DNA from: Pycnopodia helianthoides
Lineage: Eukaryota; Echinodermata; Asteroidea; Forcipulatida; Asteriidae
Assembly: GCA_032158295.1 (NCBI GenBank)
Contig: CM063243.1
Span: forward strand, 9,698,302-9,762,301
Direction: 5' to 3'
Length of the DNA: 64,000 bases
Below the pieces are notes generated by a model. It was not told where the DNA came from, did no database searches, and saw only the letters and a program-made list of their open reading frames with translations. The position numbers and the translations under genes were made by a program. Below, piece by piece: positions 12,156 to 24,500 of the stretch (the stretch's first letter is position 1; each line of letters starts with the position of its first letter).

Positions 12156-12584
12156 TCAGTCTAGTCTAGTACTTTGGTGTACCAGGCACGGAAGGCTCCC
12201 CATGTGCGAACCCATCTGGAGTGATCAGATTCCCACTCAAACACCATCAGCAGGTTAGTCTTCATCCTCTTCATCTTGATGAATTCAGAAAGTAAAGAGC
12301 CTTCGTCATTTGCACCCATTGAGTTTCCTTTTGGTGTGTTTTATCGTGTGCAGTATTATTAGGCATGGAAAAGGTGCCCCACTGTTGACATGTCGAAAGC
12401 GATCAACTCACCACTCGAACAACATCAAAGCGCGTTTGCAGGTTTTTTTTTCTTCATCTTCATTTTTCGTCTTTGACGAATTCAATAAGGAAGAGAGCTT
12501 TACCACATGCATGTTTTGTCCTGAGTCAGACACGGAAAGCTCCCAGTGTCAACCCTTTCTGCAGCAATCCACTTCCCACCATCA

Positions 12585-12810
12585 GGGCCTAATTTCATAA
12601 AGCATGTAAGCACAAACAAAATTGCTAAGCACAGAAAAATTATGCTCACCAGAAACTGGCACAGAAAAAATTATGCTTACCAGAAACTGGCTACCAGCCA
12701 ACATTCCATCAAGTTTACAAAATTTGTGACTGGTGCCCACTCATATTTTGCTTAGCAAAGAAATGTGTTAAGCACTATTTTCTGCTAAACAGCTTTATGA
12801 AAATAGGCCC
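12585..12810. repeat. GGGCCT-ended MITE
   Basis: Left end GGGCCTAATTTCATAAAGC; right end GCTTTATGAAAATAGGCCC. An internal 30-base direct duplication (AGAAAAATTATGCTYACCAG type) sits around 12634-12690. Confidence 0.7.
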
Positions 12811-13212
12811 AGAACAGCATCAGGCCAGTTCCATCATTTTTTCGCCTTGATGAAATCAGTAGGAACAGAGCTTTTGTCGCAAGTGTGCATCATGTACATG
12901 TAGCAGGCACAGAAAGTTCCCCAGTGTCAACCCTTTCCAGAGTGATCCGATTTCCACTCAAACATCAGACTCAGAGCCTTACTGGCCATTTTTTATTGTT
13001 TTTGTCTTGATTAATTCAGAGGAAAAAAACCCAGTAATTTTCATAGTTTGTTTGTTTATTTGTGTGTTTTTCTTGTGTTTGTGTGTGTGTGCGTGTGCTT
13101 TAATATTCACTACCTTATGGAGACCGAGAACAAAACAAAAAAGGGAAAAGAAAGGGTCTCCATAGGGGAATTCTAAAGACCAGGGTGCTCCAGAACGTTG
13201 TGTACTTGAAAG

Positions 13213-13508
13213 TCTATAGACCCCTTGCATTACGTGCAGCGTACTCGCATGTGTCTATGCTGGGTGTCATTTTGGGTGTCAAAATCGTATACAAACATGC
13301 AAAAAAGTGAGTTGAAACCCAAAATTACGCGCATTGTTCGGAGGCACGCTCTGTGTTGTGTAAGAAATCAATAGCTCCCCCTTGCATAACGCGAAACGCT
13401 ACAGGTACGCTGAGGCCACGCGCACGTTTTTACGCACAGAGAACAGCCATCGTCCAATGATCTTCCTCCTTTTTGAGAGTGTGACGTCATATGCAATGGG
13501 TCTATAAG
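13213..13508. mobile_element. MITE with TATAGACCC termini
   Basis: Left TCTATAGACCCCTTGCATTA and right ATGCAATGGGTCTATAAG are terminal inverted repeats about 295 bp apart. The interior is CG-richer than its surroundings. Confidence 0.65.
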
Positions 13509-14554
13509 TGCAGGAACAAAAGATGTGTCCACAGGGATGTACAAAATACTATGTGTTTTTTTGCTGTTGTTTTTGTTGTTGTTGCATTTCTCATTAGTCA
13601 GGCACAGACGGAGGGCTCCAAGTTTCAACTTTTCCACACAGTCATCCAAATCAGACACAAACAATGTACATTTACAATGTAAACTTATTCTCTTTTTTCT
13701 GATGTGTTTGGTCCAATGATGTCTGCTGGGTAGGTAAGGCAAGAGGGTTGTGTAAAAACAGTTTTTAATTGTTATTGAGTGTAAATATATTGTTATTCTT
13801 CAGCACTATTTGAAATTCTGTAAAATTTGTGATGATTTTTGATGTTTTGAGCATGCTCGACATGCCAAATTTCCTTTTTATGGACAACATAATAAAATGA
13901 ACAACATCTGAACTGTATACTGTAGTTCGCTTCTTATCAGCTCCAATGTGATGAGATCAACAAATAAGAAAGAAGCTTTTGTCATCACCACACGCATGCG
14001 TCATTTGCTTTGTTTTCTCCTTTGTGTAGGCGAACACTGAGGAAGCATCGTCATGGATACACATGAGAAGACAGATTTCATCCGCAGCAGAGTCTGTCAA
14101 TGGCCCGTGTCTGTTTCCTGAGCTGCTCTCCATGTTGATCTTAGCAACAATGAGTCAAGATGTGAATGATGCCAATCCACATGGCATCCAACCTTGCTTG
14201 TAACATACTCTCAAGGGGTGTTTGTAGGGTGTGTTCCTTCATGCACATGTGTCCTCATCTTGTGCTAAACTGCTCCTTTCGACAAGCCCTCACTTCCTGA
14301 ATATATCAACTCTAGACTGTACTACGTGCAGAGACAGGTTAACAGGCTCCTTGTGCACTTGACTTAACTGTTCCCCAAATCAACAGAAATCTCAAGGATT
14401 ACCCCATATCCGCAGCTACAAGAAGCACACAAAACCTACTTAACACAGTCACCACAGACCAAGGTGTTAGCCAGGACTTGGACAATAATGTTACTGAATT
14501 TGTGGTAACTTGAGAACAGCGGCATTCAAAAATGCTATCTTATTTATTTTTTAT

Positions 14555-15015
14555 ACCACACACACACAGCTCCTTGCCATTTTGATTGGGGGAACATGCG
14601 TCACATGTTATCCAGTATTTTGCAATGTATTTACTACCGCGCACTCCCCAATTTGATATTGGAGTACAACATAAGTTGAACCTTATGCTTCACAGCGTCG
14701 TTCCCAAGGCAAGGTCAGATCCGAAATAACGGTTCCCTGCCCGTTTGTCCAAACAAGGCAAGGTCAGATCTGAAATAACGGTTCCCTGCCCGTTTGTCCA
14801 AACAGCAGGTCAGATCCGAAATAACGGTTCCTGCCCGTTTGTCCAAACAGGGCAAGGCCAGATTCGAAATAACGGTTCCCTTCCCGTTTGTCCAAACAAG
14901 GCAAGGTCAGATCCGAAATAACGGTTCCCTGGCCATTTGTCCAAACAAGGCAAGGCCAGATCAGAAATAACAATTCCCTGCCCATTTGTCCAAACAAGGC
15001 AAGGTCAGATCACGG
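14555..15015. repeat. Dispersed repeat carrying a tandem expansion
   Basis: The left part (ACACACACAGCTCCTTG, GGAACATGCGTCA, TTGGAGTACA) is related to 24315-24500 and 36555-36800. Those copies carry at most one TTCCCTGACCATTTGTC-like unit, so the six-fold array here is local. Confidence 0.6.
14706..15013. repeat. 49-bp tandem array, six full units
   Basis: The unit begins AAGGCAAGGTCAGATC and ends CCCGTTTGTCCAAAC. Units start near 14706, 14755, 14804, 14849, 14898, 14947 and 14996 (partial); the third is 45 bp. The minus-strand ORF over it is simply the repeat read in frame. Confidence 0.9.
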
Positions 15016-15911
15016 CAGACAAGGTCGGTGTCTTGACACATAGGCCTGAAATAACAGGCTTAATTATCAATGACAAGGTACAAAATTGAAAACGCGCGTT
15101 CGGGAAAAAAAATTGTTTACATGGAGTGCGGTGTTGAAGACTGGAGAATGGGAATAAATGTATCCTTTGAGCCATACTCAACTGTCTACAGAGGAAGACC
15201 TTTACAGATGAGTACACCGAATCTAATTAATTTACTAATCGTTTAGACTACATGTACTTTAACCAACGTCTTCAACTTGGGTGTCATCTGTTTCAACTGA
15301 TGGCACTTGGCCAGAAGACCAACTGTCAAGAGAGAGCACTGTCTAGCAAGGCTCAAAAGACCAAGTGACACAGACTCTGTCGTTCACAGTCTTCAACCCG
15401 CCCATCATTCGGCTTAACAGATTTAACCCGTTAACTCATCACTAACTAACGACACACGCACCCAACAAAGGCAAGTCATATCTACAGTATTACACAAAAC
15501 ACTACACCGACCGAATACAATATGGCGGGAATTTCACTCTTTGTAGTGGCAAGGTTATCTCTCAGCATACCTTTACACTTTCAGACATGCAACTCACCAA
15601 CCGAGGAAAAAAAGGGGGGGGGGAATTTTGACAAACTAATATTTTCAGTGCGCAGTGCTTTTATAAGCACAAGGAACATTTGTCAACTAGAGGTCGATAT
15701 CGTCTGGTACCCGACACATGTTTTTGAGCATGGGTACCAGTTAATATTACCGGCTAGTGGACAGAGGGTTGGTGTGCGAACTTGGCCTATGTTGACGTCT
15801 TGATTATCAAAAAACAACTTTCAAACTAACAAGTCTTGAAAACGAATCAGAAAGCCATTGAAGCAAGAGTCACCATGAAATGTCAGAATCTGTATTTCAT
15901 TTAACACTAAC

Positions 15912-16813
15912 CTGTTGCTCGGTCCCCCGATTCTCCTCCGCCCGCTGGTTTTTAGGCACGCCCTTCTGGGGTTTCCCCTGGTGAGAGTTGGGCATAATGT
16001 CTGTTCCATTCGGAACGGAAGAGCCCCCATTCTGGTGGGGCGAGTGGTTGAACTGTGGAGGTGGGTTCTTCATGCCGCTTGCGGCCACAAAGCTAGGCGG
16101 GCAGTCCACTGCCACTTCACGAGGCATTCGCCTCTCTTGCTTAGACGGTTGGGGTTCGGCCTGCACAACCATCTCCGGTTCATTCTCTTGGGGCTGTTTG
16201 GAGGATTGGGTCAGCTCGTCTAGCTTGTCTAGAGCCAACGGGGGCACCTCTGCAGGGGCGACGACACTCCGCTCCAACTGGGGTTCCTCTATCGTTTCCC
16301 CCTGTCCGTTATAATCCGGGTACTCGTACGATTTCACACTCTCCGTATCTTCCAAATTCGGCTCGACGGCTGCACTGGTCGTTACGATGTTGACACCGTT
16401 ATTTTGCAGTCCGATATCGGGGAGGCTGTCTGTACTGCTACTGTATCCATCATTATGAAATCCGTTCAGCGCGCTGATATTCACACCCGCGTGCTCGCCA
16501 GTCAGTTTCACAGCCTCTATTCTGGGCTCGCCACCAAAGTCCCCGTTCACAAGGGGTGCGTCTAGGTCTGTGGATAGGCCGTTCTCTACTGCGGACAGCC
16601 CACTAGAGAAACCGCCCTCTGTGATGGGAGTGGGTTTGGTGAAACCATTGATCACTTCACCGGAAGCATTGGTTAGTGGTGGGAGGTTGGACAGGTCAAC
16701 GGCATTGACACTGTTGTGTTCTGCGAGTTTGGCGATCTTATTCCTGGCCTGCTGTTCCACGGCGATAACGTAGGCCTCTTGTACTTTCTTCTTTTCCTGC
16801 TGCTCTGGTTCTC
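15912..16813 (-). CDS. PALS1: PALS1-like large exon: disordered region with ECR1 (PAR6-binding) motif
   Basis: This 902-nt exon (two bases plus 300 codons) starts in phase 1 and ends in phase 0. The acceptor is TTTCTCGTATTACAG and the donor is CAG followed by GTTAGTG. The first 35 residues (EPEQQEKKKVQEAYVIAVEQ, then ARNKIAKL) look helical and charged. About 230 residues rich in Asn, Gly, Ser, Glu and Pro follow and should be disordered. Near residue 235 is ERRMPREVAVDCPPSF. Its core matches the HREMAVDCP element (ECR1) by which vertebrate PALS1 binds the PAR6 PDZ domain. The tail is basic and Gln/Asn-rich. The exon is much more GC-rich and codon-like than its surroundings. The linker is far longer than in vertebrate PALS1 and closer in style to long Stardust isoforms. 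The TTG-initiated ORF reading is an artefact: the frame continues from upstream by splicing. Confidence 0.93.
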
Positions 16814-19283
16814 CTGTAATACGAGAAATCAAGAAAAACGAAAAACAAAAAAAACCTTTAATAACTTATCTCAAAATTCTTCACATGCATCCGATATTAA
16901 TGTTGAGTATCACATTTTTTTTTCTCTTCCTGTTAAGGGAACTCCAGACAGCAAGTAATCAAAAACCACTTCTGCCCTGCTATCAACTTCCAGATAGTAA
17001 ATTCTACTATAATTTATAAAAACATACAACAAATATTTAATTTGATACAAGGTTCTGGTAACAGAGTGTACTTTTTCCCGAGCAGCCTTATCATACACTG
17101 TATATACATGTAGGTTACTGCTGAGCAGCCTGAGTATACCAGTTTGTGTCAGTTTTTTTTTTTTTTTTCTTTTTTCTTAACATCTCCAAAAATGTCTGAC
17201 AAAACACCAGAGCAAAAAGGAGGATCCACCCTCAATGCAAAAACCTTTAAGTTCACCCAAGGGCGACCGTGCTTTTGCAAAAGTTCCAAGATAAGAGCTT
17301 AACATATTTTTCAGGGGAATTTGCTTTGCACCTTCTTGAATGAACGCAGACCAAGGCCTGAAGCCGCAAACAATGCTACAAATATTGTACGGAGCTCCAT
17401 ACATCTATCTCAGTGCTACAATTTCATTGCTGATGTGCTTCAATACAAAAAAATTAATCTTACGAAAAACCAAAAACCCAGCCGAAAACTGAAGTTAGAC
17501 CCAAGACTATTTTGTTTGTACTACTGCATTACCGATGGTGAAAACCACACGAAGTGACATGATGAACAACTACATGTACATAGAGAAATCAAATCCTTCT
17601 GGCGTCCACCGCGGCTGCACCTAGGCTCTTCAACTATATTCGTCAATGCTTATCCATCCAACGTACTACACGATGTATCACACCACATGTACTATCCAAT
17701 CCAAACTACTCAGAACACACAAGTTGATGTTAAAAGATGCATTTTTTTTTCCCCGATGGCAGATACCCTCAGCCAGTTACACCGATGGGACTCAAAAATC
17801 ATGTCTCACACACTCTAATGATTCAAACACTCAAAACGTCTTGACGATTTTCAGATCCCCAAGAAACGGCATGCCCTCCCCTCCGAGTCATCGATCGAGA
17901 AAAACCATAAATGAGCTCCGAGAACGTCAACACGTCTGATTGGTCCGACGTACGCAGCAGTCGGCTGAAGTTCAGATTGGGGTTTTCCCAGTGATGTTGT
18001 TCACAACTCTACTCCCGGTGGAATCCAGCCCCAAATTAGTACCAGAAATGAGTGAGATTCCGTTCCAACCATCTTGCGTGCCAAGACAGGGGGGGGGGGG
18101 GACATAAACTCATTAAAGGGAGAGTACATGAATCACGTTGGCCGTTCGATACATTATACTCTTGCAAACATTTTCCAGCGAGTTTACCGACCACTTACCC
18201 CAAAAATTCAACTGCAGTGGTTGTGCTGGCGATGACACAACTGTGCACGGAACTAACATTTATGCAGTAGAGTGTACACTGTGCATTCAACACATATCAC
18301 ATTGCAGGCTGGTTTGTCAATCATTCAAACCCACATTGGATGATGTTGAATGATCATACAGTAGGAGGAGCCTACAGTACACCAAAAAAAGGGGTCAAAC
18401 AATTTTCCCCTCAAGCCTTGGGTTGGTAAAATATAAATTGAATGAGAGAAAAATAAGATGGCTATGATAACAGCCCCCCTCCCTTCCCTCCCTCCCTTCC
18501 CCTCCCCCTGAAACTCCCTCTCTCTTTCTCTACTTACAATTCAAGACCCATTTGCAAACCCACCATTAGGTTATTCCATCTCAAATAGTTCCAGAGGGAG
18601 TGAGGACATGGGGGGAGTCAGTCATACAATCCGCATGGTGATGATTTTAAAGTGCAAGAATGCAGCCCAAACCACACATGGATTGCTCAATAACAAGTAC
18701 AGCACCCTCCCACACAATACAGTGCATTAATGTATCTACAATGTAGGTGGTTACATCCAGGGATGAGATTTGACGAATATAAAACAAAAATTCATGAAAA
18801 TGGCTTGCAGGCATGGATTCCCCTTTATTCCCCACAGGAAACCTCCCAGATGTTGTAATTCAGGAGGTTTACAGACTCTGTGCATCACCAGAAAGACACA
18901 ACTACAGCAGGTTTGGACACAATATGTGGACAATTTCTTTCTCCCTTTGGTGACCGTTTCACTTCTTTCAAGAAAACTTGAAGGCTCAAAGAGACTTTGA
19001 GAAAAACACCTGAAGAAAGCAAGAGAAATCCTGAGGAATCACACGCCTGTACATTATTTGAAAGGTTGTTTGTGCAATGGTTAAGGCCTCTGATACACCA
19101 AGCCATGACTAAACCCAATACAGTTCCAAACTCTCTTTCGATTTAAAAACCTGCAAACATTCTGGAATATTTCTAGGACTAACAATAATATTGAGTCCAG
19201 AAGAAGCTCTCTTGCCTCCAACAGAATATTGAAACTGCAAGTGATTTGCGTTTTACAATAGTTGCATCTACAACAGTGGACTC

Positions 19284-19676
19284 TTAAAGGAACATTACAG
19301 AATTGGTTTTTGCTAACAAAACAGTCGCTGGCAGTGTAAACTCTTTATGTAATCCACCATATACATAAACTGACAAACCTGTAGAAGTTTGAGATCGATC
19401 GCCATCTGGGTCACGAGAAAATAGTGAAAAACCGATGACACATTTGCATGAAATCAGTATAGATTCAACAAATGAATAAAACGCTCACTGAGCGATAAAC
19501 TCCACTCAGAAAATTAGTTTATTCATTTCTCATCAAATACGGCATTTCAGACAGAAATATTTCAAGGGATGTTTTCTACTAGCATCACCACTAGACCGTG
19601 TAAGTTTGACGTAAATCTGTGATCAAAAAGTATATTTTACAAGTTTTTTTCTTACCAATTCTGTAAGTTCCTTTAA
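19284..19676. mobile_element. TTAA-type MITE, family 1, copy 2
   Basis: Same ends and interior as 7635-8018, same orientation. It is slightly longer through a T-rich insertion before the right end. Confidence 0.85.
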
Positions 19677-22600
19677 ATTGAAAATGTCACCTTGTTTCTT
19701 GTGCATTCCAGTGTAGCTCCAGGCAGGCAAGGTACAACACTGGCCACATGAGAAGTTTTGCACTTATTTTGTTAAAACATCATGAATCATAAAAACAACA
19801 GCTGAACATGCTTTGAGAAGTGTCCCTTTTTTTCTCTCTTTTAGTTTTTTTTTTTGCATGACAAAAGTTGATAAAATTATTTATACATGTAGTTGTACAA
19901 GTTTTTTCCCTCTGTGGTTTAAAATAGACAGTTACGATGTTTACTTGACCCACTTAAAATAGTATTTGGTGTGTGTCATTCTATAAAATAAAAAAAGATA
20001 CATGTATGAAATGTAGGTAATGTGTAACTTGCCCGGCTAAGCACTCAAAACTTGCCACATCACTGACAAACAAGGAACAGCGAATTATCCAATATCCTCA
20101 TGATACTTTCATAATAACTGCGCAAACCCAGGACGGGTCCCGAGCATAACATCTACAGATGCTCGTTTCTGTTCACAAGTCATCTGGCAATAAGCCAGGC
20201 ACTTTGTGCCATGATGTCAAACTCTGTCTCTGTCATTCAATGGATTCCTACTACTATCTCTAAAAGAAACTCATCATTTATCATAAATTTATATAAAATT
20301 GTTGTTGGGGGGATATGGTAGATTTCATGCGAAGTGCAGGCTGTAAGAATAAATTTATTACAGTCCCTATAATTCAAAATTGATTGGTCTAGTTCGGGGC
20401 ACTTGGTAAACTTACTCTTATCTTGAAGTCGTTAAATGCAATTTTCCTAAACTGTAATGTCATACACAGAGTGCTTAGCATGGCCTTGGGCCCACACAAG
20501 TTCAGTCTGTTCTCTGAAGTTTGGCTAGACAGTTTGTAATATAAGAAGCTTAGGTTACAGACTTCTTGAGGGCATTTATCCTCCGAAAATGTCTACACAA
20601 CTGGAGTATGTTGAACAAATAAAGAGTGTGCAGGTCTCAAACTTCGTTTTAGAGAGGCAGGACATTTTTCCCACAATTCACAGTCATTTCTGTGAGTCGA
20701 ATGTAAAATTATTTTTCAATTTTTGACAGGGCGCCGCTGAATAACCAAGAAGTTTCCATAGCAGTTGCGAACCAAAATTGTGTGGGTTTAGTAAATGGCA
20801 TTTGTATGTAAACAATCAAATTTAGAGGGGGGGGGGTCGAGTAAAAGAATAAGGGAAGTTGTTGGGCAGCTTGTGTGAAGTGGTCATGGTTTACTGGCAT
20901 GAACAGGAAGTCTTCACTTTTCAATACTTCACTAAAATGAAAGCTTCAGTTCACATAGCTTTTGTTGTGGCAAATACAAACACATTGACATTTACCTAAC
21001 CTTCTAAAATATTCAACGCGTACACGTCGTACACGCATTTTGGGGCAAGACACTTTTCGTCAACACAACCTTCAAAAAGAAATTTCAGGCCAGCGTGTGC
21101 AATACTTCATGGGCACACAAGAGAGCCAGGGACCCAACTGACAATAATGAAGTAACTAGTTTTAATTGAAACAACTAAGAGGCAAAATAGTTCACCAGTA
21201 GAGAAGAAAGACAAAGTTTCAACAGAGCAAGTAATCACACTTTGCGAAAAATACTTGACATCGCAAGACATTCATCCAAACGACTGTCTGATGAGGGTGC
21301 ACTGCATTGACAGTGAGAAAATCATACACCTAGCCTCATGAAAAAAATTGTAAACCCACAACTTTTTCTTTAACACAAAGATTTGAAGGTCATGGCTTTC
21401 AGGGTTTGTTGGGAAAACGGTGTAATTTTCTGCCTCAAGATTGTTCACTTTCAACCTGGGGCATCAAAAGTCCTTTTAAAAAAATATGGCACAAATTTGC
21501 TCACAAGCAGAAGTCTGGCCTATTGGTTCTTTCAGGGTGTGTTTTCATTTTGGATGAGCATATAACTCAAAAAGTCAAAGGCTAACCCACCACAAATTGA
21601 AAAGGAAAACACAAGTTTAGTTGTCACCAAATATATTTGATTTGATTTGAAGAGGCATGAGGGATGTTAAAGTATTTGTTGTTTGTTTTTTTTGTTTTGT
21701 TTTTTTTACATTTTTTTTCTTGAGTAGTTGGCAAAGCATTGGTTGATACAAGGATCTTATTTTGAGGTGTGGTACACCCCTGAAGGACAAAAAATAAGGT
21801 ACATGTAATTTACAATTGCAAATACACATATGGCACCAAGTACCTCTCTATGCAAGTACCCATACTGCAGGCTCACAGCCTTGGCTGCTATGGCAACAAC
21901 TGAAACCTCATAAAAAACCACATACCACACTTTACAATAGTGGAGGAGATAGTATTGTCTGCCATCAAAGGGATTATTTGCAAACAGAGTAACAATGTAT
22001 AATGGTACTAATAATAGCACAGGCACAAAAACACCCATTATGAGCACTACTGACTATAGGCCAGATTCAGATGCACATTGTAGTCTATTTTATTTGCAAA
22101 GGGAAACTGATTTGTTGTTTTTAGAAAGAGTTAATCAACTCCCATCCTCTTGTTTTTTTTTTTATTTTAAATAAACACTCCCTACAAACAATTTTGTGAG
22201 TATTTCATCGCATTTCGGTTAGTCACGTGTTAGTGAAACCAACAGAGAAGGTTTGCTTTAGTCTGTTTATTGTCACTGCAGCAGCAATCCAAACGAGCAA
22301 CCTTCGATTTGAGCGGTCTGCAAAGTGTCGTTTTCCTCGACACGTTGACAGGATTTCAGATGGGAATACTTGGATTGAGGATTGCCACAAATTAACACTT
22401 TATTAATCAGTGAGCTGTCAGACAAAAAAGCAATCATGGTAATTACCCATCATGTAAACTCTGTCCTGACAGGCTGGGACGAGCGATAGTAGCTAATTAC
22501 TCAAGTGCTGAGGGCAGTGCTAAAGGGAAACTACTAAACGTTTAGTAAACAATCGACAGCAAATGTTGGTTTAGTCCTTTTGGGCTTAAAAGAGGATAAT

Positions 22601-23054
22601 GTACATTTTCATAAACGGATTGTCTTTAAATGCCGATTGGTTTGTCGACTTGACAGTATTATTTAGATACTTCTCACATGTTTATTATTCTTAGTTCTAA
22701 ATAAAGAGCTTACTAAAAAGAGCAAGTGTGCAGTGTTACGAGAGATGACCATTAGCTATTGGCACCTTCAATTGTTTAGAATAGCACTCTGCAACGTTAA
22801 TGACGTCGCTTTTGCTCAAAATAACCCGGCTGTCAGACACCGCTTATGTGATCACCCGCGAAACTGCACTAGTGCAGTCAGTGCACGCCAGTAAAACATC
22901 AAACTTGGACATGTCCGCAGGGCGTATGTTTAGTGAAATTTTAACACGCTTGTCTGAGATCCCCACCCCCCCCCCCCTGTACTCAGCTTCTATTTTTAGC
23001 ATTAGTGCGGAGCTCTAATTGAAGGTATCAATCTTCTGAATACTCCCACCAATC

Positions 23055-23450
23055 CAGAGAGGTGGATTGAGATCCAGCATTTTTAACACGACCACATATC
23101 AAGATCTAGTGTCGTGCTTACACCAAGGCCTGATCCAGCTCTGATCCCACTTTTGATCACAGCTGTCACACAAAAACGAAAAGCCCGCCATTCGTAACAA
23201 AACCAGAAATGACCACATTGAATTGCGGTGTCTGATCCACCTTTGCATTTACACTCGGTTCTGGAATCCACTTTGCCGGATCTGATCCACCAATTGCAGG
23301 GTTCAACCCTCCTCAAAAGGTGGATTAAAATTGCAGGATCGTGAACCGGGTCTGATCCTGCTTTTTTGCATTTACACTAGCTGATAATCCACATTGCTTG
23401 ATCAGATCCGGGTCTGATCCACCTTTCTGGATCTAGTGTAAATGGGTCCA
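23055..23450. mobile_element. GATCCACCT-rich MITE, copy 1
   Basis: Closely similar to 49103-49530 over its length. Interior motifs: CTGATCCAGCTCTGATCCC, GGTGTCTGATCCACC. The right end CACCTTTCTGGATCTAGTGT pairs with a left-end relative. Confidence 0.8.
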
Positions 23451-23782
23451 TGTAACCCTTGCTCTACGATGTAACTAATACCACATAGAGCAACACAACA
23501 CCAGTCTGAACACTTTATCTCATTATAGCACATGCCATCTTCACGGTGCGAATTACAAAACAATTTACCCTGGGGGTCAAGTCACCAGACTTTCAACACC
23601 ACTATAATTACCTTGACACAAGTGCCCTGAGGAATGCATCTTCGCAACATGATAAACACTTAACCACTACAAAAGTCACACAACTGTCATACAAGAAGGT
23701 TCTCCAAGCTCCATGGTAAGAAAAAACAAACAGCGATGTGTATACAGTCATAATAACAATTTACATACCATGATAAGTACCT

Positions 23783-23995
23783 GGGCCCAATTTCATAGAG
23801 CTGCTTAAGCAGACAATATTGATTAACAACGGCCTGCTTAGCAGAAATGAGCAGGATACCAGATACAAATTGTACATGTGATATGGTAGTTTAGCTGGTA
23901 ACCTTATTCTTTAGCTGGTAACCTTATTCTGGTAAGCATAATTTTGTTGTGCTGAACTACTTTTTGTGCTTAAGCAGCTCTATGAAATTGGGCCC
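23783..23995. mobile_element. GGGCCC-ended MITE
   Basis: Terminal repeats are GGGCCCAATTTCATAGAGCT on the left and its near-perfect complement on the right. It contains a direct duplication of TTTAGCTGGTAACCTTATTC. Confidence 0.85.
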
Positions 23996-24314
23996 TGTAC
24001 TGCAACAGGTTAAATTGGAAATGTGGCTATTGAAGGTATTTGAAGCATTTAACTTTTGTCTTTGGTGTGAGCTTGGTCAACGCGCTTACACAACTGTTCA
24101 TGTACACGTGTACAAATGTACATGTTATCAGTACATGTAATGTAAATAGTGCAGAATGCATATGTAGAAAATAAATGACAATGCACAAATGGAAGCGAGT
24201 ACATGCACTTAATGTGCGATTTATCCAATGTGTCCACTTGCTCTGACTGGTCTCTCCACTCTCTAACCATACTTTGGATGATCTCAAACTCCCTTCAATA
24301 ATCCCACAGAAATA

Positions 24315-24500
24315 TTCTGATTTATATACCACACACAGAGATCCTAGTCATTTGATTGGCGGAACACGAGTCATCCTTTCTTTTCCCTTGTATACTGCCG
24401 CGTCGCTCTAAAATTTAATATAGGAGTCCTGTATGGATAATTATAGGACAGTTCAAACGCTTCACAGTGTCATTTGACAACACGAGGCAAGTTTTCTATC
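24315..24500. repeat. Dispersed repeat copy
   Basis: It shares ACACACAGAGATCCTAGTCA, GGCGGAACACGAGTCATCC and TAATATAGGAGTC motifs with 14555-14710 and 36555-36720. It lacks the tandem array. Confidence 0.55.

Larger units (their letters stand above)
5404..15911 (-). other. 10.5-kb intron rich in MITEs
   Basis: No exon was recognised. The stretch contains a nested MITE/fold-back unit (5572-6426), GGGCCC-type elements (6556-6688, 6820-7083, 12585-12810), TTAA-type MITEs (7635-8018, 11774-12155) and a palindromic array (8673-8890). It also holds a LINE tail (11185-11290), a TATAGACCC-ended MITE (13213-13508) and a 49-bp tandem array (14706-15013). G or C homopolymers occur near 7106, 10025 and 10442. 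I see nothing specific in 13510-14550 or 15220-15911. Confidence 0.6.

Noticed and set aside
14764..14997. 77-residue minus-strand ORF with repeated FGQTGR motifs
   Set aside because: It is the 49-bp tandem array read in frame, not a gene.
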